Of a DNA stretch of 6,321 nucleotides, positions 1 to 5,980 are shown piece after piece. The stretch is from an uncultured Spirochaetaceae bacterium (GTDB lineage: Bacteria > Spirochaetota > Spirochaetia > Treponematales > Treponemataceae): positions 1 through 6,321 of the forward strand of contig CACYDQ010000362.1 in assembly GCA_902773215.1 (NCBI GenBank). Reading direction: 5' to 3'. Made by a program: the position numbers and the translations under genes. Below the pieces are notes generated by a model, which was not told the DNA's origin, ran no database searches, and was given only the letters and a program-made list of their open reading frames with translations. How positions within the stretch are numbered: position 1 is the first letter of the stretch; the number at the start of each line of letters is the position of its first letter.

Positions 1-212
1 GCCCACTTGTACCAAAGCTCGTTTTTTTTTTTTAGATTTTCTGTTTCAGCTGCCACAATCTGATCGATTTCCTCCTCACCGGATGCGGAATCATCGCATG
101 CGGCAAACAACAGGAGCGCGGACATAGAAAGAAGTACGGTCAGCAGGATTTTTCTATGGAAAACCATGGTAAAGAGTTTAGCGGAAACATCCGATTTTGT
201 AAAGGCTCTCAT
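1..212 (-). CDS. Probable lipoprotein, N-terminal part (3' end outside window)
   Basis: An open frame begins with ATG at 212 and stays open to the window edge, giving 70 complete codons. AGGA lies at 218-221, five bases before the start, which favours this ATG over the internal one at 167 (residue 16), which has no such site. The visible product has a basic n-region (HRK near residues 19-21), a hydrophobic stretch at about residues 22-38 and Cys39 after Leu-Leu-Phe-Ala-Ala. This resembles a type II signal peptide with a relaxed, spirochaete-like lipobox (Phe at -3). After Cys39 come acidic residues (DDSASGEEE), then a charged, probably helical segment. The predicted product is exported and anchored to a membrane by lipid. 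If residue 16 were the start, the signal peptide would have a more usual length. A run of 12 A bases falls at codons 60-64, so the downstream frame depends on its exact length. No family is recognised and no function is assigned. The gene lies 111 nt after rodA and may be transcribed separately. Confidence 0.7.
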   Translation of the reverse strand, partial: MRAFTKSDVSAKLFTMVFHRKILLTVLLSMSALLLFAACDDSASGEEEIDQIVAAETENLKKKNELWYKW

Positions 213-236
213 TTCAATCCTATTTTACCCCGTCTG

Positions 237-265
237 TTTACTCTAGATAATTGGTATTCTGTCAA
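237..265 (-). promoter_or_regulatory. Possible sigma70-type promoter before the lipoprotein gene
   Basis: On the minus strand a perfect TTGACA lies at 265-260. After a 17-nt spacer comes AGTAAA (242-237), which matches TATAAT at only three of six positions; other spacings give no better -10. Transcription starting near 230 would leave a leader of about 18 nt holding the AGGA ribosome site. It lies in the only sizeable gap of the window (213-323). That gap shows no convincing intrinsic terminator after rodA, so read-through from the shape operon remains possible. The -35 box is strong and the -10 box is poor. Confidence 0.3.
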
Positions 266-323
266 CTAAAACCTGTAGCATAGCATCCTTTCCCTTAATA
301 CGGGCAACCGACCCCCCCATAAT

Positions 324-1652
324 CTACAGAACATTATCCTGGAAGTCAAGCCTTCGTGAATGCACGCTCATCAAAAGCCCTATCGCGCTCATGTTGGTTA
401 TCAGGGCAGATCCGCCGTAGGACAGGAACGGGAGCGGAATTCCGGCAACCGGCATGATTCCCATCACCATGCCGACGTTCAAACAGAAATGATAGAAGTA
501 CATACCCAGAATACCGGAGACAATCAGAATACCGAACCTGTTGCTGTTCTTTCGTATAATGGCAATGCAGCGGATGAGAATCGTAAAAAAGCACAGGAAC
601 AGGATGAGCCCTCCCGCAAATCCTGTTTCCTCGGAGATAATACTGAATATGAAGTCTGTACTCTGTTCCGGAAGAAAGCGGTAATGACTCTGAGTGCCCT
701 GAAGAAAGCCCCGTCCCCAGAGACCACCGGAACCTATTGCTATCTTAGACTGTATGATGTTCCACCCGGCACCGAGCGAATCACTGGTCGGGTCTATGAA
801 CACAATGAGCCTCTGAATTTGGTATGGCTTGAGCACATGTCCAGCTCCAATTGAAAAGCCGAGTCCTGCCGTAACTATTCCAAAACCGTATGTCAACCAG
901 TAATAGTACTGCTTTTTGAACATGGAATACCCCACTGCACACAGGAGCGTCACAAGAAGAGCTGCCGAGATGACAAGGAAAGATAGTTTCTTGTCGGTCA
1001 GTATGCTTATGACTGGGATGGTCGTGTGGGCAATCTCGCTCTCCCAGATGGGGAGAATCGTGAAGATGGAAGTCGCCGCCCCAATGCCTATAACGAGCAT
1101 GATGTAACGTGTCGGAATGCCTGCCATGAAACACATGAAGAGAAATATCGGAAGATAAACCGTTGCAGTTCCTAAATCAGGCTGTCCAAGGATCAATGCC
1201 ATGGGTGTGAGCATTATGACAAGCGCCTTACAGAAACGCTTCAAGTCTTTTTCCTCTGTAGACCGATCGAAATACCAAGCAAGGAATATCACGTAGGCAA
1301 GCTTAATCGGTTCGGAAGGCTGAATTCCTAAGTTTCTTATGCCTATCCAGCTCCGGGCCCCGTTGACATTCTTCCCGAAGAACATTGTATATAGGAGAAC
1401 AATGATACTACCCGCAAAGATGTATAGAGCCTGCCTCTTGAACTTACGGTAGTCAAACAGAGTGAATGCAACCATCAGCACGAAGCCGATAACGAACCAA
1501 ACAATCTGCTTTTGATATTCATTAGAGACATTGACTCCGTCCGAGTTTATCCCAGAAGAATAGATGAACATTATACCGAAGGACGAAAGAATGCAGATGC
1601 AGAGAATCAACAAATAGTCAAACTTAGCAAGTACGTTCAGCCGAAACTTCAT
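324..1652 (-). CDS. rodA: RodA, SEDS-family peptidoglycan glycosyltransferase
   Basis: The product is a 442-residue polytopic inner-membrane protein of the SEDS (FtsW/RodA/SpoVE) family. It polymerises lipid II into glycan strands during elongation, working with PBP2. Family motifs in order are NGARSWI (97-103), QPSEPIK (111-117), QPDLGT (157-162), KPYQIQRL (275-282), FLPEQSTDFIF (326-336) and GIPLPFLSYGGS (404-415). Asp333 in the STDF motif aligns with the catalytic Asp of characterised RodA proteins. The protein is longer than typical RodA (about 370-400 residues). The extra length lies at about 185-270 between QPDLGT and KPYQIQ, where additional hydrophobic stretches occur at about 184-201 and 223-241. 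Its ATG shares one base with the mrdA stop (TAATG). GGGAG eight to nine bases upstream, inside the end of mrdA, can act as ribosome site, so the two genes look translationally coupled. SEDS assignment is certain; RodA rather than FtsW follows from its pairing with mrdA and mreBCD. Confidence 0.97.
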   Translation of the reverse strand: MKFRLNVLAKFDYLLILCICILSSFGIMFIYSSGINSDGVNVSNEYQKQIVWFVIGFVLMVAFTLFDYRKFKRQALYIFAGSIIVLLYTMFFGKNVNGARSWIGIRNLGIQPSEPIKLAYVIFLAWYFDRSTEEKDLKRFCKALVIMLTPMALILGQPDLGTATVYLPIFLFMCFMAGIPTRYIMLVIGIGAATSIFTILPIWESEIAHTTIPVISILTDKKLSFLVISAALLVTLLCAVGYSMFKKQYYYWLTYGFGIVTAGLGFSIGAGHVLKPYQIQRLIVFIDPTSDSLGAGWNIIQSKIAIGSGGLWGRGFLQGTQSHYRFLPEQSTDFIFSIISEETGFAGGLILFLCFFTILIRCIAIIRKNSNRFGILIVSGILGMYFYHFCLNVGMVMGIMPVAGIPLPFLSYGGSALITNMSAIGLLMSVHSRRLDFQDNVL

Positions 1653-3523
1653 TACTCCATTCTCCCGTACATTTTCAACAGGTAGCGGAATCCAAGGGCA
1701 TTCACAGCCTCGTCATAGCTCTGATCAGCAAAAATTCCTTGGAAGACGATATTCGTCGCATAAGGCGCCCACCATTCCCACTCATTGACGGCCTCCACTA
1801 TCGTTGCAACGACAATCTGATCCTCTACCGGCCCATCAAAAGGCCCATAGGCTATCATCCAAGAGTGCCAGTGATTCTTTGCGTAGCCGTTGACCTCAGC
1901 AGTTCCCGTCTTTCCTGCCAGCTGCACTACCTTATTGTGCATCGGGTATGCCGGTGTTCCATCGGTAATGGTATAGCGCAGGCCATTCCTGACCTCCTGC
2001 CATACCTCGGGAGTAACCGTCGATGTCACCAGCGGTTCTATCGCTGTCTCTTCTATGACCTCATCGGTTGCCCCATCACGGACTTCTTTCAGCAGGTGTG
2101 GCCGGTAGATCGTGCCACCATTACACACCATGGCCATCATGTCGGCCATATGCAGGGGTGTCACCTGAGTAAAACCTTGCCCGATGGACATATTCATCGT
2201 ATCTCCGCCGAGCCATTTCTCGTGGAACCGTCTCTCCTTCCATTGGGCCGTTGGAACAAGACCCGCCGAGGATGCGGGCAAGTCAATCTCCAAGTCCTGC
2301 CCGAAGCCGAACTCTTTGGCGTAGCTCGCAATCTTATCAACGCCCAGATAATCTCGGCCAACAATCCAGAAATACACATCGCATGACTGGGCAAGCGCAT
2401 TTTTCAAGTCCAGTCTGCCATGTCCCGGTTTCTTCACGTGACAGTGGAAGATACGGCCGCCGTAGTTCAATTCTCCCTCGCAGGGAATGTACTGGGCTGA
2501 TGAAAAAGCTTTTTCGTTAAGCATGGCCGTTGCCATTATCGTCTTGAATGTCGAGGCCGGCGGGTACGTTGCGTTGACGGCCCTGTTCAGGAGGGGATTA
2601 TTGGGAGCAGTCGCGAGCGCCGCATACTGCGAGGAATAATTGCCGCTCGTAAAGAGGTTCGCGTCAAAGAAAGGGTATGATACCATCGCAAGAACCTCGC
2701 CTGTCGCAGGGCGAAGGACGACAATGGAACCAACCCGCTCACCCAAGGCTTTTTCCGCCAGCGTCTGTATGGTCGTGTCTATTGTCAGAACAAGGTTACT
2801 GCCGCTCGTCGGCGGCGTGATTATCGGCTTATCGCTGAGAATACGGCCCCGGGCATCAACGGTACGGCTCTCCCTCCCCTGCTTGCCCTGCAACAGCTCG
2901 TCATACTGTTTTTCTATGCCAGTCTTGCCGATTATCGAGTTCTTCGTATAGCCCTTATTGTAGAGCAAATTCAATTCGTCCCGGGTTATGTCACCGACAT
3001 AGCCTAAGATATGGCTCATTGACCCGGAGACAACGTAGTTTCTTGTGGGTTTATTGGTCCATGAGACTCCCGGCAGATCGGTTATGTTCTCCGCTATGTT
3101 CGAGATGACCTCGAAGGCAACATTTCCTTTGACTTCAACCGAAGTGAACGAACGACGGATGCCCGGGGATATCTTCCTGTCAATCGCATCCTTCGTCATT
3201 CCCAGATAGTCAGCCAGCTTGAGGATGACCGTATCGTAGAGATTGGCTGGAATCTCACCAGGAATAACGCTGACAGAAAAAGAGTCCGTGTTTATGACGA
3301 GGGGCATGTTCGCATTCCGGTCGAAGATTTCACCCCTCTGAGCCGGAATTGTCCGCATCGTGCTAGAAATCTGCTTAGACTGGCTTCTGTACTCTCCGCC
3401 TTGGACAATCTGAAGGACAAAGAGCCGGTAGAGGTATATCATGAACACAATGACGAAAAGCAACAGAAGGAAGCTGAGCCGGATATTTCTCTTTATGCTG
3501 TCATCAGATGAATTTAAAGGCAT
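1652..3523 (-). CDS. mrdA: Penicillin-binding protein 2, elongation transpeptidase
   Basis: This is a 623-residue class B (monofunctional) penicillin-binding protein, an ordinary length for PBP2. It crosslinks peptidoglycan in the periplasm during elongation and is the partner of RodA. A short cytoplasmic N-terminus is followed by one membrane anchor (about 15-38). The dimerisation/pedestal region includes RGEIFDRN (63-70) and GKTGIEKQYDELLQG (199-213). The transpeptidase domain has STFK (324-327, nucleophile Ser324), SCD (380-382, the SxN-equivalent with Asp as third residue) and KTG (538-540). Cys348, Cys361, His368 and Cys381 have the spacing of the zinc site described in PBP2 enzymes. The segment after KTG carries EWEWWAP (581-587), where many PBP2s have a Gly-rich stretch. 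The start lies one base after the mreD stop. Its best ribosome site (GGAGG, 3540-3536) is 12 nt upstream and can pair with CCTCC just before the ATG, which suggests that mreD translation opens it. Class B PBP is certain; PBP2 follows from motifs and neighbours. Confidence 0.97.
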   Translation of the reverse strand: MPLNSSDDSIKRNIRLSFLLLLFVIVFMIYLYRLFVLQIVQGGEYRSQSKQISSTMRTIPAQRGEIFDRNANMPLVINTDSFSVSVIPGEIPANLYDTVILKLADYLGMTKDAIDRKISPGIRRSFTSVEVKGNVAFEVISNIAENITDLPGVSWTNKPTRNYVVSGSMSHILGYVGDITRDELNLLYNKGYTKNSIIGKTGIEKQYDELLQGKQGRESRTVDARGRILSDKPIITPPTSGSNLVLTIDTTIQTLAEKALGERVGSIVVLRPATGEVLAMVSYPFFDANLFTSGNYSSQYAALATAPNNPLLNRAVNATYPPASTFKTIMATAMLNEKAFSSAQYIPCEGELNYGGRIFHCHVKKPGHGRLDLKNALAQSCDVYFWIVGRDYLGVDKIASYAKEFGFGQDLEIDLPASSAGLVPTAQWKERRFHEKWLGGDTMNMSIGQGFTQVTPLHMADMMAMVCNGGTIYRPHLLKEVRDGATDEVIEETAIEPLVTSTVTPEVWQEVRNGLRYTITDGTPAYPMHNKVVQLAGKTGTAEVNGYAKNHWHSWMIAYGPFDGPVEDQIVVATIVEAVNEWEWWAPYATNIVFQGIFADQSYDEAVNALGFRYLLKMYGRME

Positions 3524-3524
3524 C

Positions 3525-4058
3525 TTAGGAGGCCGCCTCCGCCCGTATATCGATGTATTTTCTGAAGAGGTTAAGGAGCTTAAAGATTATTGGCGCCAGT
3601 ACCGCATTCTCCGCAAGTTCCCAGAGAAAAATCTTCGTAAAAGGGGAAAAATCCAGCCTGACCATAGGAAAGAGAATACTTATGACAAACAACAGCAAAG
3701 CCTTCACAAAGCTTCCCACAAGGGCGAGCAGGACCGGAGTAAAGATTCCGTCGGTTCCTATGACCCTGTGAAAAATTCCTGCAAGATAACCTATGACCGT
3801 CCGGTAGAGACAGTTCAAGCCGAACGGGCATGCCCCCAAAAAGTCCAGGCAGAGACCGGAGAAGAAGCCTTCCCCCTCCCCAAAGAGCTTCCCGTTCTGG
3901 AGAGAAATGAATATGACGCAAATGAGGCAGATATCAGGAACTGCTGGCAGGTAGACGATATTCGAGAGTATTGCGTTCTCAATGAGTGCCGCAAGCAGGA
4001 TAATCAGGGCTGCCACGAGAGTGCCTTTGAGATAATTAGTTTCCTTCAAGGCTGACAT
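3525..4058 (-). CDS. mreD: MreD, rod shape-determining membrane protein
   Basis: The product is a small integral membrane protein, 177 residues from the chosen ATG; MreD proteins are usually about 160-180. MreD is a core elongasome subunit that works with MreC and links the cytoskeleton to wall synthesis; no enzymatic activity is known. Hydrophobic segments occur at about 12-33, 36-53, 62-78, 84-99, 104-131 and 142-165, giving five or six membrane passes. The central GEGEGFFSGLCLDFLGA (60-76) matches the Gly/Asp-rich motif of the family. The start is uncertain. ATG at 4058 directly abuts AGGAGG (4064-4059) with no spacer. TTG at 4049 has an ideal nine-base spacing. A TTG at 4088 extends the frame but has no ribosome site. 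The 5' end overlaps the end of mreC by 23 nt (or 14 nt with TTG 4049). The last codons contain an inverted repeat that may control mrdA translation. Confidence 0.92.
   Translation of the reverse strand: MSALKETNYLKGTLVAALIILLAALIENAILSNIVYLPAVPDICLICVIFISLQNGKLFGEGEGFFSGLCLDFLGACPFGLNCLYRTVIGYLAGIFHRVIGTDGIFTPVLLALVGSFVKALLLFVISILFPMVRLDFSPFTKIFLWELAENAVLAPIIFKLLNLFRKYIDIRAEAAS
3528..3540 (-). promoter_or_regulatory. Inverted repeat that can sequester the mrdA ribosome binding site
   Basis: GGAGGCCGCCTCC is a perfect six-base inverted repeat around one central base. In RNA it would fold as a five-pair stem with a three-base loop. On the minus strand the upstream arm (GGAGG, 3540-3536) is the best Shine-Dalgarno for mrdA, 12 nt before its ATG. 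The downstream arm (CCTCC) ends four bases before that ATG. The repeat lies in the last codons of mreD, so a ribosome finishing mreD would melt it. The repeat is seen directly; the regulatory role is inferred. Confidence 0.4.
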
Positions 4059-4908
4059 CCTCCTGTTTGTTCGGAGCAGTCTGGTCAACGACGAAGACTA
4101 TCTCAAGCCGAGAGAAGTCGATAATCGGCTCCATCTCAATCTCGAGGGATGAATCGTAGTCCAGCACGGTTATCTTCGTTATAGTTCCTATAGGGATATC
4201 CCGCATGTAATTGCCGTTCTCTCCGCTTGTGACGACCATATCGCCAAAGTGGATTTCTTCGAGGACACGCTTTCGTATGTAGTTGAGGGAAAGCGGCGAA
4301 TCCAAGCTCCCGTTCCCCGAAACCAACCCCTGATCCCTTGTGTTCTGGATTCTCGCCGAAATATTGCAGTTCTTATCATAGACAGGCATGACTATGCTCG
4401 TTGCAAGCCCGACAGCAACAACCTTTCCGACAATACCGACGCTTCCGTTCTGGATTGAGATAACAGGCATATTCTTCCGGATTCCGCTCATCACGCCTTT
4501 GTCTATCGTTATCCCCGAATAAATGTTGTCCGCGTCGCGGCCTATTATTTGAGATGCAATATTCCGGTAACTGACTGACTGTGACAAACCGAGCTGCTCC
4601 CTCAGCCGCTCGTTCTCCTTCCGGATTTCTGCATTGCTCCGTCGCAGGTACTCGTAATTTTCCAGTTTTTTTGTAAGCGCTTCGTATTCTTCCCTCAGCC
4701 TTGCGATGTCCCGGACCGACGTAAAGAACGATGACACCCCTCCTACGACAGCGTGCACCCCCCGCTGCATGGTGGAGAAACAGGAAAACCCCACCGTCTT
4801 GACATTGACAATAAAACCACCGGACGAAAACCCCAGCATGAGAGCGCTGGAGATGACGAGGATGGAAAGTGTCAGCTCTGGAAGCTTGAGGAATACACGC
4901 TTCTTCAT
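4036..4908 (-). CDS. mreC: MreC, periplasmic rod shape-determining protein
   Basis: MreC is a 290-residue bitopic inner-membrane protein. It assembles in the periplasm and binds PBP2, which activates elongation synthesis by PBP2-RodA. A basic N-terminus (MKKR) precedes one membrane segment (about 11-36). A coiled coil covers about 66-107, with a dense heptad region at LREEYEALTKKLENYEYL and RKENERLREQLGL. The beta-rich MreC core spans about 117-275. It includes IIGRDADNIYSGITIDKG (121-138), NGSVGIVGKVVAVG (154-167), GLVSGNGS (194-201) and GDMVVTSGENGNY (222-234) followed by DIPIGTI (237-243), all typical of the family. The length is normal and the frame intact. The ATG lies five nt after the mreB stop with only a weak ribosome site (GAG in TGAGCGGC), so it is probably translated by ribosomes leaving mreB. 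Its 3' end overlaps the start of mreD and carries the AGGAGG site for that gene. Confidence 0.96.
   Translation of the reverse strand: MKKRVFLKLPELTLSILVISSALMLGFSSGGFIVNVKTVGFSCFSTMQRGVHAVVGGVSSFFTSVRDIARLREEYEALTKKLENYEYLRRSNAEIRKENERLREQLGLSQSVSYRNIASQIIGRDADNIYSGITIDKGVMSGIRKNMPVISIQNGSVGIVGKVVAVGLATSIVMPVYDKNCNISARIQNTRDQGLVSGNGSLDSPLSLNYIRKRVLEEIHFGDMVVTSGENGNYMRDIPIGTITKITVLDYDSSLEIEMEPIIDFSRLEIVFVVDQTAPNKQEDVSLEGN
4059..4064 (-). promoter_or_regulatory. Shine-Dalgarno AGGAGG deciding the mreD start
   Basis: AGGAGG on the minus strand lies inside the last codons of mreC and touches ATG 4058 directly. Zero spacing is unfavourable for that ATG, whereas TTG at 4049 would be nine bases downstream. 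The sequence alone cannot settle which codon starts mreD; the two products differ by three residues at the N-terminus. Confidence 0.6.
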
Positions 4909-4913
4909 GCCGC

Positions 4914-5951
4914 TCAGCTGTTGATGTTGTTATAGATTGACCTGTTGGAAGTCATATCGCGGAAAAGCTCGAAAGCCTGTCCTGCCCCGACGGCGACGCA
5001 CTCAAGGGGTTTCTCCACAAGGATACAGGGAACTCCGGTCTCCTTCTGAATAAGTTTCTGCAATCCCTTGAGCATGGAACCTCCTCCGGTCATGACTATG
5101 CCACGTTCCACGATGTCAGCGGCCAGTTCCGGCGGAGTACGAGACAAAGTTCTCTTTATCTCTTCAACAATTTTCGTGATCGGATCCTTCAAAGCCTCGC
5201 GGACCTCGACGGAGTCCACCTCAAGCCGTCTTGGAAGACCAGTAACCGCATCCGTTCCCTTTATTTCCTTGTGCTCTATCGCATCCTCGGCTGTCGCATT
5301 TCCTATTTCGATTTTGAGCCCTTCTGCCATCTGGGGACCAATGATGAGGCTGTGAGTGGAGCGGATATACTTGATGATGGCCTCGTCGAATTCATTACCG
5401 CCCGTGCGGATGGAACTTGTGATAACCATACCGCCGAGGGAGATAACGGAAACCTCCGTCGTACCACCGCCAATGTCGCAGACCATATGCCCGGCGGGCT
5501 CATAAATCGGAATCTGAGCACCGATTGCGGCGGCAAGACTCTCCTCTATGACTTCAACTTCCTTTGCACCGGCCTTCAAGGCAGCGGCCATAACCGCATC
5601 GCGCTCGACCTGGGTTATGCAGGAGGGAATACCTATCTTCATCCGTATGGATTTGAACAGGTGGTGATGTGGCATCACCTTGGAGATGAAGTACTTTATC
5701 ATCTTTTCCGTCGAGCTGCTGTCGGAGATGACCCCGTCTGCGAGCGGACGGATGGCGACAATACCGCTCGGGGTTTTCCAGAGCATTTTCTTCGCCTCGG
5801 CACCGACAGCAACGACTGCACCCGTTCCCTTCTCCACGGCGACGACCGACGGCTCATCTATAACGATTCCCTGTCCCCGCACGTAAATCAGGGTATTGCA
5901 GGTTCCCAAATCTATTCCTATATCAGTCGTAAAACTGTCCAACAGACCCAT
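4914..5951 (-). CDS. mreB: MreB, actin-like rod shape cytoskeletal ATPase
   Basis: MreB is a 345-residue bacterial actin homologue of normal family length. It forms ATP-dependent antiparallel filaments on the inner face of the membrane and guides the RodA-PBP2-MreCD complex. The N-terminus MGLLDSF is short and amphipathic, as in membrane-binding MreB proteins. Actin-fold motifs in order are phosphate-1 [11 protein letters not shown] (10-20), connect-1 [13 protein letters not shown] (136-148), phosphate-2 [17 protein letters not shown] (158-174), the TPPELAADI segment (272-280) and adenosine motif [14 protein letters not shown] (284-297), then a C-terminal AVGAGQAF (320-327). Glu136/Glu137 occupy the position of the catalytic Glu. 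Cys18 in the phosphate-1 loop and Cys111 (PSCIT) stand where many MreBs have Ala and Gly. The start is firm from family alignment. GGAGG at 5969-5965 is 13 nt upstream, longer than usual, with a weaker GGAT nearer (5962-5959). It follows the TPR gene by 29 nt and precedes mreC by 5 nt. Confidence 0.98.
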   Translation of the reverse strand: MGLLDSFTTDIGIDLGTCNTLIYVRGQGIVIDEPSVVAVEKGTGAVVAVGAEAKKMLWKTPSGIVAIRPLADGVISDSSSTEKMIKYFISKVMPHHHLFKSIRMKIGIPSCITQVERDAVMAAALKAGAKEVEVIEESLAAAIGAQIPIYEPAGHMVCDIGGGTTEVSVISLGGMVITSSIRTGGNEFDEAIIKYIRSTHSLIIGPQMAEGLKIEIGNATAEDAIEHKEIKGTDAVTGLPRRLEVDSVEVREALKDPITKIVEEIKRTLSRTPPELAADIVERGIVMTGGGSMLKGLQKLIQKETGVPCILVEKPLECVAVGAGQAFELFRDMTSNRSIYNNINS

Positions 5952-5980
5952 AATATAAATCCGACCTCCGTCTCTGTTTC
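5952..5980 (-). promoter_or_regulatory. TPR gene to mreB spacer with distant Shine-Dalgarno
   Basis: The 29-nt spacer holds GGAGG (5969-5965), followed by 13 nt rich in A/T up to the mreB ATG. It is too short to hold a full promoter plus leader and has no terminator, so mreB is probably cotranscribed with the TPR gene. A promoter inside the TPR coding sequence cannot be excluded. Confidence 0.4.

Noticed and set aside
1..33. T12 run on the plus strand as an intrinsic terminator
   Set aside because: Only a three-pair stem can be formed in the 21 bases before it, and no plus-strand gene ends here within the window. The tract is better read as part of the minus-strand coding frame.
276..307. 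Second promoter (TTGCCC with TATGCT) in the gap after rodA
   Set aside because: The spacer is 19 nt and the -35 matches only four of six positions; this is within chance in an A/T-rich gap.
1739..2386. Plus-strand open frame of 215 codons antisense to mrdA
   Set aside because: It lies wholly inside the transpeptidase coding region. The minus-strand frame carries SCD and KTG motifs, and the plus-strand product resembles no family.
3441..4055. Plus-strand open frame of 204 codons across mreD and the mrdA start
   Set aside because: Its product is strongly charged and low in hydrophobic residues because it is the complement of a membrane protein gene. No ribosome site or domain supports it.
3525..4088. 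mreD starting at TTG 4088
   Set aside because: It has no Shine-Dalgarno and would overlap mreC by 53 nt, while AGGAGG sits next to later start codons.
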